A stretch of DNA of 64,000 bases, taken from contig OW121854.1 of assembly GCA_933228895.1 (NCBI GenBank), forward strand, positions 11,349,131 to 11,413,130. Reading direction: 5' to 3'. Position numbers and translations under genes: made by a program. How positions within the stretch are numbered: the stretch's first letter is position 1; each line of letters starts with the position of its first letter. The notes under the pieces were generated by a model, which did no database searches, was not told where the DNA came from, and worked only from the letters and a program-made list of their open reading frames with translations. This document shows, piece by piece, positions 12,301 through 26,000 of the stretch. The stretch is from Platycnemis pennipes. Taxonomy: Eukaryota > Arthropoda > Insecta > Odonata > Platycnemididae.

Positions 12301-13997
12301 GGGAAATTTCACGTGCAGGCAATAGCATTTCACCGTCCGTTCTAAAAACACGCGTGGTTTAAATTGTGGACTGCCTTAAGGTTTGATATAGAAGAAATAA
12401 TTGGGGATTTAAAACATTTCATGTTTCTGAGGATAAAAATATGATGAGGAAGTTTGCAAACATCATCCATAACCCTGAATTAAAGGAAATGGAATTGGTA
12501 AATTTAGATGAAAGGATAGTTAGCAGCCACGATATTCTCATCACACAACATATCACAGATGATGAAATCATAGAAATGGTAATTAATAACAATAAATCTG
12601 AGTAGGGATGACGATGATCAGTCTGAAATTGTTGAAGGAAGACTACTCTTGATGATGGTCTTTAAAGAATAATCCAGTCCGGTTGCCCGCGGCGACGTAG
12701 TGACACGACACTCACGCATTGGCATCGCGCTGAATCAGCTGATAAGAAATCGAGCGCGGTAGGAAATTATGTTACACAAAGCACAGAATACGAAATATCA
12801 ATTTATATACCCTTTTCCAATAACTTTATGAAACTTTTACATGTGCAGCAATATTCACAATGCTTAGATTCCGTTATTTTCACTCACTCCGCAACTTCGA
12901 TAATTTTAAATAATAACTTTGTGTATTATGAAACAATTTCTTTCTGATTATTCTCAGTAACTCTTTTTACAATAATATTCAGTAAATGGCAAACAAATAT
13001 ATTTTGTTATAAATAATTGACTCCTTTCAATGGAAACATCCCATCCGTCAGAAATAGACCAGTTGCCATGCATGACCCATAGTCCAGCAAAATCCCTAAT
13101 CCGGCATCACTTCGGTCCCGACCGTGCCGGATTAAAGATGCTCAACTGTATATGGCAATATTCGAAAATATGAAGTTTTGAAAATACAATTTTTTTAATT
13201 ACGAACTTCGGGCCCGGTCTACAGGAACAAACGGATTTTGTTTTTACGAACCTTGAAAAAAACTGCTTCAACAAAACCATTTTTGCCGGTGTAGTCACCT
13301 AACAAATCAGTGTTGCCGATTATGGTACCTACATCAAAAGTGAAATACATGAATAGTAGTGCATTCATCTCCCACATATGCCAGTCTCTCCCCATCATTT
13401 TCCGCATGTAACTCCGCATATTATTTAGACCTTGCGTACTAATGAAGTTGTAGTTAATGCCATTATTTATCCTACAGAGTGATTATTTTTAGTTTCACCT
13501 CTTGCCAGCATTTCCTAAATCTTTTTATTAAAATTCACGCGTGATGGCCTATACCATCCTCGCTGCCAAGGGCCTGGAATTATGGCAGTTGAAATTCTCC
13601 GTGAACCCTACCTCGTCCTTCAAGGTGAACCGTCCTAGCCCAGCTCTCGGTGAAGGGACTGTCCACGGAAAAAATCTTGTAGCATGGACGGGGTGAGTGA
13701 GGGTGGGTGATGTCGTTAGGAAATTTGGGCAAGTTGTGTTGGTGGGGGTAAGGATTATGACGGTTGGAGAGTTTGGGTTTACAGTGTGTAGGGGGAAAAC
13801 ATCCGGTTGTGCAGAAGGAAGGTCCCAGTTGCAGGTCTTTATCTGTCTTGCCGAGCTTGAATGGGGGGAGGAGAATAGTGGGGATGGGGTGGGTGAATGG
13901 TGTCATGGAAGGTGTGACATTCCTTCCTCTTCTTGTGGGCAACCCTGGGGGGCACGTGTCGGTGGCTGATTGGAACCTCTTCGGGTTCTGGACCCTT

Positions 13998-14030
<33 letters not shown>

Positions 14031-17000
14031 ATGCACTGTAAACCCAAATCTCCCTGGCCATCATGTAAAATCCTTGAGAAGATGATGTACAATGATGCCT
14101 TGATGTTGAAGAAAAGAAACAATATTATCTTCCAAGATCATTTATTTGACTGACGATGTGGAAGATGCCACAAATAATAACCTATGAATGATTTTTTTCA
14201 GGAAACGGGCTTAGTTCCAAGCTTTTTTAGGAATGATTGGGTGATAGAGGGCAACTAAAGTGCGGTTGGGCCTTCTGCCATCATAACAGCGTAGATCTTA
14301 GAAGCAAATGTCTATTTTTAGCATCCATACTAGTTGTCCGTTCTACTGACTGCGGATTCCAAAAATAAAATTCTTGCTACAAATTTTTCAACTTTTATTT
14401 TATAGCATTTTCGATACTGAGACGAAATTCTTCCAACTCTAATATTTCCGACTTTAAACCATTTACATAGGAAATGCAAGTAGGTATTTATTTTTGTATG
14501 ATCTTTTAAGACATGCTATACAGTTTATGACACAATGGCAACTTTTAAGAATACTTTCTTGAAAAACGACCAAAAAAGTTATACAATGTTGTCAAAGACT
14601 ACAAAAGTTAGAGAAAACAAAGATAAAATTTTTTCACAATTTATTTAAAATATTCAAAATGACGAATTGCCGATTTTCTGGTCTCGCTGACTGCATATTA
14701 TCGAGAGTCTACTGTTTATTAATATATTTTGCAAAAATAATCACTACATATTTTAAGTTAGCATTAGTACAATTAACCCTTAACTGCTTAACTTAGTAAA
14801 AAGATACCTTCACAGCTTTTTTTTTTTGGCCTTTTAAGTTGTTTTTGCATTCCTTCTCAAATTTCATGTATCTTGCTAACACAAAGAGATCAATTGATGA
14901 GGTAAAACCTATTGGTTGGCAAGTAATTGATGCATGGTCACCGTGGCAAAGGGATAAGAAATAATGCTCTAAACAATTATCATGTTCATTAGAATCAGAA
15001 GTAATTACCAACTATGATCAATATTGACCTTTTCCTCGTTCTCTTGAAATGCTGTTTGTAACAGTTGCATGTCTCTAGCTTCACTTCACGTGTAGTGCAC
15101 GTAATCACAGTCCTCGTAATAGCATGCACCTTCTTGGTGTGCACAAGGCACCATTGTGCTTCATCTTTTTTTTCATGGGGGAAGGGGGGGGGAGGGGGAT
15201 TTCTCCTTGGCCTCGGCACTTAAGCCCAAAGCAGGGCCTTTTCCCCTTGGAGTGTGGGGAGAAGTGCTGACATCACAGCTCCAGTGTCTCACAAAAGCAA
15301 AGTGATGCTGTCTATGAGTCGACTGCCTTCCCCAGGGTGTGTATTTCTTGATGGCTCACATGTCTACTTTGCTTCTTGGTCCACTTCCAGCTGTGACTTC
15401 TGCTGTCGTTGCCAGTCTCCGTTCAGTCCTCTTTGTCGCTTTTGGCCTCATTTGCTCGCCGTAGTCCTCCACAACAATTGCCACCTTGGCATCACATCAC
15501 CCCATTCTTTGCAGAATGATTCATGATGCTCTAGGAGCCTTTTCTCTGTAAGGCCGGGATTACGATGGATGTTTTCTGACGTGACAGAAACGGACGGTGG
15601 CGGTGAATGGCAACGTAGTGGCTCAATTGTTGGTGGTGTATCACGATCGACGGTAGATAGGAAACACTGCCGTTTTCCAATATGGTAGCGAGGCAAACAG
15701 TCACCTCTTGGGTTCCAATTGGTGTAAAACCGTAAGTTTTTACCATTTTTCAAAACTTTTCGAGCGTGAGTGAATTGTGAACATAGCAGGTTGTGTTGTG
15801 AAAATTTCATCGAAAAAGGACGACTCTCAGTGGTCGAAAAAAATTTTTGAAAAGTGTCGCCCTCATCAGAACATTTACCCTCCTCCCCCCCACTTGATTT
15901 GCAAGTCACTCGTGATTGGTTGACGCAAACCAATCTAGACCTTGGCAAGCTTTGCTCTATGTATGTCGGTGGCACGTCAATGTCCGGCCGTCGTGATTAG
16001 CTTCATTACGTTCCCATTCTCCTAACTTCAACAACGCCACCATCCGTTTCCGTTACGTCAGAAAACGTTCATCGTAATCCCGGCCTAAGGCTACCAACCA
16101 GTCTTGTGATCTTGTGTCTGAACAGCCATGGCTTCGCCTGGTACCCATCACGGATGAAATGATAAACTGAGCTCACTCGCCACTGCTTCTTTATTAGTCC
16201 CTCGTACATTCCCAAGTCGCAGTGCCTCATGCACATAGGGGAGGTGTGGAGTGAGGGGGAAGCTTTGCAGGAGTCTCCATCCTGGAATCCCTCCTTGGTG
16301 TAGGAACTCAGGTATCTCTCCGCCTTGGGTTGCCACTACAGTGGGAGGAGGAAGGGGGTGGGAGGAAGGGGGACGGTGGTGGATGAGGGGACAGAAATGG
16401 CACTGTGGATTTTGCACCTTACACTTTGTTAATTTTCAGCGCACACCTGCCTGAGGAAGGCAAGGGTCTTTCAAGCACCTTTTAATAGTTCGATACAAAT
16501 CGACCCAAAAGGAAATCACTTGATGAAGTAAAAGTATTCTTTGTTTGTGTTTTTCCAGGATTGGCTCATAAAAATCAGGGAAACCATGAAGATGCTCTGG
16601 ACTGTTTTCTAAAGTTGAATGCAATAGTAAAACATCACCCAGAGGTGTTGTACTTGTTAGCTCATCTACATGAGCTCCTAGGAGATAAGGATCAAGCAAA
16701 CGAATGGTAAACGATGTGCAGCAGCACTTTATAGGGCACTATAAATAATAGTAGTCTTGGGTTTTGAGTGCCCTAGCAACTAAGGTTATATTATCTAACT
16801 CAACCTCTTAGCATATCCAACCTAAGATCATGGGACAAGCATACCACACACATGCTCGGGCCAGGGTTCCAACCATCCCTTGGGTGACCTTCGGGTTGCC
16901 AGGCCAATGTGTTACCAACCAACTGACTTATACCACTGCCAGAGACACTGTGACTCTTCTATCCATGTCTATAGCCTTGATTTTAATTAGCATAAAACTT

Positions 17001-20000
17001 TGTTTTCATTGGCAGTAAATGGCTTTTCGTGTGATTTGTTTCCTGGCAGACTTTTCAACAAATAGTGAGTCATTTCACTCAGAGAAGAGCCCTGAGCAAT
17101 GGACCAACTGCGGTGTTCAGCCCAAAGGTCAGTCAGGAGAGCAATGCCTAAAATGCAAGGGGTGAATTTTGCCAGGAGTTTAGCAACCAACCTTGTCAGC
17201 CCAGGAAAAAATGGGATCTTTTTCCTAGGTTTTCAAGGTTGCTAAACACTGCAAAAGTTTGCATACTTAACATCACCAGCATACATATATGGATGCGAAC
17301 TCAGTTCAGGAGGGCATATTTTTTAGTACATGAATGCACATTTAATGAGAGCATAGTTTTGTGCCCATCAGTTTGGTTCCATGTCTCACTTGCACTTCCT
17401 TAGATATTTAGGAAGCAAGGCAAACTATATACACCCTGCTGGTGATTATGGGGTAGAGATACAATAATAGCAATTACAACTGCAGCAGTCTTGATGTTAA
17501 TAATTTTAATGTTCTTGAACCAATATATTCTCACAATGAAAGTGAAGAAAGGTGACACCTTGCATCCGCAGGCCATTGAAGTTGGGCCGTCATTGAAAGA
17601 GAGAGTGCCTCCGATGCATTTCATTCGTATCCCCTTATATTTTGTTATTCATTTGTTTAAACTCACCAATGGGGCAAAAATTATAATCATAAATGCTGAA
17701 CTTACACATATAAGACCAAGAGATGATTTTTTTGGGGCATAGTTTTGGAAGAAAAGTGCATGTTGTGTGCCATCAAATACGGTACATCTTGAAAACGTGG
17801 AATTGGGTGAAAAATTGGAGTAGGTACTGAAAGTCTTATCATGTGAGTTTTTTGGCGTGCAGCATCTAACGTTTCTACTCTGAATTTTTCTCAATGCAAG
17901 GAGCCCACTGGGAATTTAATTTTTACTTGCCCCTGGGATCCAAAGGCAAGAACTGCTAGCAGAAATACTTTCAATATTTTCCAAAGTAAAAGCCAAGTAA
18001 AAGGGCCAAGGATATATCGGCCCACTAAAATTACATCATTACATATTTGTAATATTATAGGTCCTTCAAATTAGACACAGCATGAATGATTTTTTAATCC
18101 TCTTAAAAACTGAAATATGCATATCTACAACATTGAGACAAATGCATAATTTATATGTTGAATATAAGTGCGTCAAATACATATATCTAAAATTCATAAT
18201 CTTACAGTTTTTATGGAAATGTGCTTGGCAGTAGCAGTACCTAAAAGGGGCTGCCAGGAAAAGGGTTAATGTAATAGAAGCTCAACATAATGAGGGATCC
18301 CAGGAGCCAAAAAATCACTCGCTACATTGAACTCTCGTTATTACTGAAGATGTGAAAATAATCGTTCCACAGCCAACTCCTACGATTTGAACATTAGTTC
18401 AACCAATGTTGTAGGTTTTTTGTGAATGGCTAAGTGATAGCTATTAAAAATGATATTTTCACACACTTCATTGAACCGTGGTAGTACTTACTGTCAATTA
18501 AATTAAATTTCATGTTATATGTAAGTATTTGGGATATAAAACGTTGACTTTTGAAACTTTGTGCACTAAGCATCATCATATTTTTCCTTGTTTCAATTGC
18601 ATCGTGGCAGCAAGTAATATTGCAATGCAATGGACTCTTATCATGAAAAAGTTTGAAACCAGAAAAATTGTCATACCTCACACTAAAAGGCATAAAAAAA
18701 TTATAAATGAGTCAGAGAAAGTTCTATGTATTACAATTTGCGAGAATGCTAGGTAATGGCTTGCCCAAGATATATTCCTGCAGGATAGTTCCATACAAGT
18801 AGCCAGCAGGTAACCTTCTCTAGCATGGATGTAGAAATGAAAGAGGCCTCTTCCAACTGTAATAAATTCACCTCAGAAAATAGCTGACTAAAAGTTATCG
18901 GAATCTTCTACTATTAGTAGTACCCACTCTGGTATTTATTTACAATACAGGGCCACATCAAGGTTAAAATAAGTTAATATAACTAGAAGAAGTTGATATC
19001 TTGGCTATTTATTGGAGAGACATACCCCCCTCCCTTTCCGTTCTTAGGCTTATTTGGTATTATTTCTCGTTGGCAATTTCCCCACTTACGTCTGAAGGTG
19101 ATGACTCAGCCGGAACCCCAGGTGTTTTGAAGGACTTTCCCTTGGGTGGTGGACGAAAGAGTCTCTTCCATGCGGCAATGAGTGCGATACTCTCATCACG
19201 GTTCAAGTTCCTTGAACGTTTCTCTATTTCTACCACCTCCCATATCAATCTTGGGTAGCAGCAATGTTTTTTTGCTATTATCCGTGTCTTTTCCATAAAA
19301 ATATAATGCTCTCCACCTGGACCTTCTAAGGATTTGTGTTTTGTGACAGAGTATTCCTTTATACTCCCGAGGACAATTGGTGTCTGGTGGTCTTTCAGTC
19401 TGCATGACCGGGATGGCCATCAGGGAAACTGGGATCTCAAAGAATCGATTCTGTCCATGTTTTCTATTATGATCACGGGTGGTGGCGTCAAAGTTGAATT
19501 GAAAGGAACTCGAGAATTTCCTTCCGCTGAGGATTTAAGTGACGCCAGTGTCAAATAAGTTAATTAAGTTGAGATGCCGATGCTTGTGTACGATCACCTG
19601 ATTGATGAGGCATTTCCATTGTGTTTGTTATTAGCTGATATGTTCATAAAGTTAATTTGAGTGGGGTTTATTCCCAAAGGCATTGGGAATAGGTCAAGAA
19701 GTCGGTTGAAGGAAGTTCAATATAAGACAAAAGCATTAAAAGAGGCTTTCTCTATTTCATGGCGCCACCTCTTTCAATGGGGCTATTGTGGGAAAACATT
19801 TAATTCGTGATGTAAACAACTGACAATAGGAAAAAAAGAGTGAGGGAGGAGTGGTAACTAAGTATGCGGTCGGGGAATAACAAGCAAGAAAGGTAGAGAT
19901 GAGAGATGTGGAAGAAAACGAAGAAAGAAGGAGGAAGAAGTTGATTTTCAAAACTGTGACCGGGGGCAGAGGTTACACACACTTCTTAGAATTATTTGCT

Positions 20001-23000
20001 AGATACCTGGTGTTTATATCCATTTCTCCTTGCCATTATTCTTTAATGTGATATTTCTAATGTTTATATTCTTGTCTCTTCTGTGACTGTATTATCCATG
20101 CCTCATGAACAAAGGAGGATGTTCCAGATACACATGTTAATAAGGTGTTTCCCCAGATAGCACAGATGCCATCATATCCTTTTCATATTTGAATAGAATC
20201 CATTGACAAAATTGAGTCATTTTGTCAACATATACCATCCATTCCCCCACTGTGGGAGGACAAGATGTCAGCCATGAAAATGTCATCTACGAAATATGTA
20301 GGAAGAGATACGAAAGCACAGGAATACAGTATGGTGGCTGCTAACTAGGTTTTATATGGCACTAGATTCCTGTTGGCTCTTATTATTCCACTTTAAAAGT
20401 TCCGGTGTAAAACTTACCAATATAATAGTTAAATTAAAATAAAATCATGTGGTATATTGCATGATTTCCCGAGGTCCATGCACACCAGCATTCCTCACAG
20501 GTTCACTTATCAGTAAATGAACCGTCTAGGAGCAATTTACGAAAGTTGTCTCAGATGACAGCGTTAAGATCATCACTAATTACTTTGAGTCTACAGAGAG
20601 CGGCCCAAGCTTTAGAATATGTATCGGTTGATGCCACTCCATCATTGCAAAGCCCCTATAGGTGTGTAATCGCAACATTAAGGATCATATGGTAATGAGT
20701 TGGAAAATTTGGAATGATGCAACGAGTGGAATTCGGTAAACGAAGTGGACTGGTTCAGCATTCCATATGTCGATGCTGCATGGTAGTCTTCTGTGGTAGA
20801 CAAAAAATACATCTCAAGCTGTGTGCGAACAGGATACTTGTATCCGAGATGAAGGAGGTATAGCGTATCTATTGCAGTTATTTAATTTGAATTTTAAAAA
20901 TACGGGAATAGATTAAACTCTTCCAGTATTATTGATGATGTGCCAGCGTTATCCTGACATACAAGCTCTTTATTTTTCAATTTATGTAGCATGTCATGTA
21001 TACGAGCATGTCATGTATATATGTCAAAGAAAAGTCTCCGAGAGTGAATATCTACGGGGAGAAAATCAGCATGCTACGATTCGCCAATGCTGATTAGCAG
21101 TCATGGCAGAAAAAGAAGAAGATTTAAAGAAGGAAATATGGAAAGAGCACTAGTAAATATGGAAAGAGCAATGACCAGATATCATCTGAAGATAAATAAA
21201 AAGAAAACTGAGGTATTGGTATGCAGTTGAAGAAAGGAAGCCAGGACCAATGTTAAACTAGGAAAACAAAAAATCGAGGAGGTGGAAGAGTTTTGTTCCC
21301 TGGGAAGCCAAGTAACCAGCGATGGACGAAGTAAAAGAGAAATTGCCAGTAGAATTGCCCAAGCAAAAAGGGCATTTTACCAGAAGAAGATTCTACTTAA
21401 CAGCTGCAAATACAAGCGTTGAAGTGAGGAAACATTTCATTAGAACATACATCTGGAGCATTCTACTATATGGCAGCGAAGCATGGACAATAACAGCAGC
21501 AGAGAAGTCCAGGCTGGAAGCATTGGAAATGTGGTGCTACCGAAGAATGATGAAATTGGAATGAATTGATCGAGTGACAAACGAAAAAGTCTTAAGAAGA
21601 GTGGGAGAGAAGAGATGTCTACTGAAAACATTAAAAAGAAGACGGGACAACTTAATGGGCCACATCTTGAGACACGATGGCCTGATGAAGACAATCGCCG
21701 AGGGAAAAGTGAACGGGAAGAATGGAAAAGGCAGGCCTCGTATGAGGTAATGGAGCAAGTTGTGAAGGATGTGAAAGAGAGGAGCTAGGTCAATATGAAA
21801 AGGTTGGCCGATAGAAGAATCGAGTGGAGGGCTGCGTCAAACCAATCCTAGGATTGTTGACCGATGATGATGATGATCATGTTTTTTGATGATGATGACC
21901 GATGATGATAATGATGATCATGACCTTTTACAAATACCCGAGGTGGCGTGACTTGTATCTTGTTTATTGCCCTTTGTATCTGGATAGGAAAATTTATGTG
22001 CTCTCTGGGTTCTTATTTTTTTATGAGGTTTTATTGAGTTGCAATTCATTACTTGGCATTTGCCTTGATGTAAATGACTATGCATGAATATGTTTGCATT
22101 GTTTACAGGTATTTGTTGCTGCTGGGCATGGTGCCTTCGGACCCTGGAATCCTGCAGAAAGTGGGCCAGCTGTATGAAGCTGATGGCGAGAGGCAGCTTG
22201 CCCACCAGTACCACGCAGATGTGAGTGGCCTCAAACTTTCATTTGGGTGACTTTATGGCAGAAATTTGTGCCCAAATAATTACAGGGTTTATAGGAACCT
22301 GGAAAACCTGGAGAAGTCAGGGAAAATGAAAACAGTCATGGAAATCCTGGAAAAGTCAGGGAATTTAACGTGTGGTCAGGGAAAAATCACTAAATGTTTA
22401 AATTTATTTCCTGAAAATGCCAAGAAATCAAAAACTGCACATAGGAGTGGAGGAGGAGGGTGAAGGAGGGGATGGCTGGCCTCAGGCTGGCTTCGCTGTG
22501 GAGGCAGCCCTATTCTGGTTCTTTCTGCCTATAGCCTGCATGATTTGGTGAATAGATTGGCGAAAGGTGTGCGCATTCATATTTTCATTTTCATTCGCTA
22601 GCGATTTCACCAGGAATGCTTCGCTTTGTCCCTCTGGCGAGGAAAAAGTTATTCTCAGTAAAATTTGAAGTCAATTAGCCAAATTTGTAGAAGGATGTGA
22701 GGAAGAAAAAATCAAGATTGATTCAAAGAGCTACTTTAACATGGCATCAGGTTTGAAAGAAAAGCCAGGTTAGCCTCCTTTGCATATATTTTCTGCAATT
22801 AAAACCCTTTCTGAAGGCATATCGAAGTAAGGAATGATAATTTTTATTTTGTTGACTTAAAGTTGTTGATCTCTTATTACTGGAAGTTCATATGATTAAT
22901 ATGATATTAAACCTACAATTTTTCATAAGTTTAGACTTCTTTACTTCCTCACTACTACTTTTATCTCTACAAGTGACCGAAATCTTGGAGTTTTCAGGCG

Positions 23001-26000
23001 CTCAAAAGTCAGGGAAAATCAGTAATAATGGTCTGGAAATTCTGGAAAAGTCAGGGAAAATGAAAATGAAAACTCCTATAAACCCTGAATTACCTAGTGT
23101 ACAGGTCATTGGTGAGCACTTCTTAGTTGTAATGATAAATTTGATAAACCTCAGTTAGTATTGGGATAAAATCATGCTCGATGAAATCTGTGCTAGTGGG
23201 TGCTGAGGGAAAAAGTGAAGATTGCACAGCAGTGGATGGAAATGAGATGCAATTGCAGTTTAATGCAAAAATCCTTCGAGTTGTTGCAAAAGGTGACCCT
23301 CATTACATAGTTCCAGGTTCCTCTGTGAAGTTATCTTTCATTTACACAAGAAGTTCTTGTGACCTTCTTGCAGTGGGCTGTAGGTAGGGTTATAATAATA
23401 ATCTTGATTTGTTCTGTGACATTTTAACAAATCATGGAGCATAGATGTTCAAGAATTCCATTTTCAATCGAAAAATGGGAGTTGCTTCACCATTCAGATT
23501 TCAATGCTTTATGCCATTCAGAATACTTTATGTTTGTTTTAGTGACTCGAAGAAGGTATTGTTCACATGATATTCTTGGAATCCATGCTCATCCATTTAG
23601 GTCTGCACTCTTTGAGCACTGTTTTTCAGCTAAACTCAATATCTCTCAAAACACTAAAAAAACCAACATTTTTATTTTTGCACTTGAAAAGCAATAAAAA
23701 TTCTTGGTAAATCAGTGCTTCATCGATCCTTAAACTGTGTCCCACATGGAGTTTTTTTTACCTCCAAATAAATTTGTTTTTCAAAAATGCATCAATTTCA
23801 AGAAACAAATTGTCTCATTGAGTGATTCTTAAAATGCAAAAGTCCTATTTTATTCATACATTACATAAGTGTGTGTACGTCAGAAAGGGAAAAATTAGTC
23901 TGTTCCTCAAAGCCTTGGTGTATTTCAACCCTAAGCTTGTAAAAAAAATGGATTATTCTTATGAAAACCCAATTTTTTAAGGCATACATACTATTCATTA
24001 TGATTGACAAAATAGACTTTGTATTTCCACATTTATTTATCTCACACTACGACCATGGTTTTGACGATTAACGTCATCATCAGGTGCTAATTGTCGAAAC
24101 CATGGTCGTAGTGTGAGATAAGTAAATGTGGAAATACAAAGTTTATTTTGTCATTCATAATTAATACAAGTTAATTCCATAAAGTGATGCCAGAAACCAT
24201 CTATTTCAGAGATACTAAGTACATTATTTCAACTTTCCACTGACTACTTTTTTGACGTCTGCAACACGTAAAGTCATCCTGCTGGACCTTGTATAAAAAT
24301 GCTGCAAAAATGTTTTTTAAGCATTCCTGGAATATGTAGATATATACCTAAATGTAAATAAAAGGCAATCTTTTTTTGTTTCGTGGAATCAGGGAAGGGA
24401 TTTCAGCGAATTTGTGTTTGCTCAGAGGAAAATCATCTGGAAAAAAGATACCTCTGATTGCAATATCTGACAATTGAGGAGATGTTTTACTCCTAATTTG
24501 GAAAGAAATTGAGATAAAGTAGGATGGTAGCACTCAGAAAAAATGATTCCAGCCAAAAGAACTAAGAAGGATATGGACAGGAAAACATTTTGCCTTCAAA
24601 TCACGGCAGGTTATAGAGGCAGAATAATCTTGGGGCTGAGCTTAAAGCCACCGAGTGCGTCCACTCAGGTTTCGGATCACATCCAGGTTTTGGATGGTGG
24701 GTCGACTTCTAGATATAGATGTTAGCTGCGAGATAAGTGAGTCAACTCGTCGAATAAGCAGTCGTGGACAAAAACGGAACACTCCGGGTTGGTATTGGTC
24801 TATCATTGGGTAAGATAGGCCTTTAAATGATACAGAAACCTGTGAAGATGCCGTGACTTGGTGACAGGAGGCTGCCAACAATTATGCTTCCAAGCACCTG
24901 GAGGAGAGGGCAGCAGCTCTTCTTCATATGAGTGAAGGTGGAGACCACAGTGGTCAGTACAGCAACACTCATTTTACTACTGCCATGGTAAAATTTACTT
25001 TAATGGCTGCAGTACTGCAATGTGGAAGGCAAGGGGAAACCACCACATTATTATCCCAAGGAGTCGCAGCTACTCCACTTTTTCTTTCTTATCAAGGCGT
25101 GATGGAACCCTCTCGAGTAAAATATTCCAGAGGTAAAATAGTCCCCCATTCAGATCTCCGGGCGGTGACTACCTGAGAGAGTACATCAGTCAAGTGTGAT
25201 AGACATTTTAGGGTAGGAACGTGCGATCACTTTGGACTTGCGGGAGATTGGAGAACCTGAAGGTGGAAATGCGAAGAATGAACCTCGACATGTTAGGAAT
25301 CAGTGAAATGAGATGGCCCAAAGATGGAAACTTCTGGAGTGGAAGTTATAGAATTATTCTCACTGAATCAAAAAATGGCAATGCTGGAGTAAGCATAATG
25401 CTCATGAAGAGTGCAGGATTGTGCGTGAAGAGCTTCCTGCAGTACAGTGAAAGGATTATAATGGTGAAGATTGAGACCAAGCCTACAGATACCATTGTGG
25501 TACAAGTCTACATGCCTACGTTGGACTACGAAGATGAAGAAGTGGAAGACGTCTATGAAGATATCATGAAAGTAATGAAGCACGTAAAAGGAGAAAAAAA
25601 CTTAATTATTTTAGGAGATTGGAATGCTGTCGTTGGAGAAGGTAAGGATGGAAGAATAACAGGAAAATTTAGCTTGGGAAATCAAAATGAGAGAGGAGAA
25701 AGACTTATAGAATTCTGCACACAGCACAAGTTGGTGGTGTCAAACACATTATTTAAAAACCACCAACGGAGAAGATATACCTGGAAAATGCCCGGAGACA
25801 GAAGAAGATTTCAAATTGACAACATTTAAGTGAAGCAAAGGTTCAGAAACTAGGTGAAGAACTGCAAAAGCTACCTGGATGCAGATATCGACAGTGACCA
25901 CAACTTAGTGATGATGAAATGCCACTTTAAACTCAAGAAATATAATAAATTAATGTAGAGTGTATGGAAAGTAAAGAAACTATAGGAACCCCAACAACGG

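Larger units (their letters stand above)
11415..14714. mobile_element. Tigger/pogo-like element (outer), split by a second Tigger
   Basis: The left end CGGTAGACTCTCGATGATA and right end TATTATCGAGAGTCTACTG are inverted copies of the TAGACTCTCG type found in pogo-group transposons. The interior holds no recognised transposase. It is interrupted by the Tigger-like element 11508-13148 and contains a long C tract. The left flank is TA; the right flank is less clear. Confidence 0.7.

Noticed and set aside
13580..14153. Long open frames on both strands around 13.6-14.1 kb
   Set aside because: Gly/Pro-rich frames created by the 32-base C tract; no domain or splice context, and they lie inside a transposon.
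15448..15975. 175-codon open frame on the - strand
   Set aside because: It runs through the Harbinger-type MITE and has no familiar motif; most likely chance.
24543..24780. Host exon upstream of the RTE
   Set aside because: No similarity to IFT88, and phases of the flanking exons already join without it.
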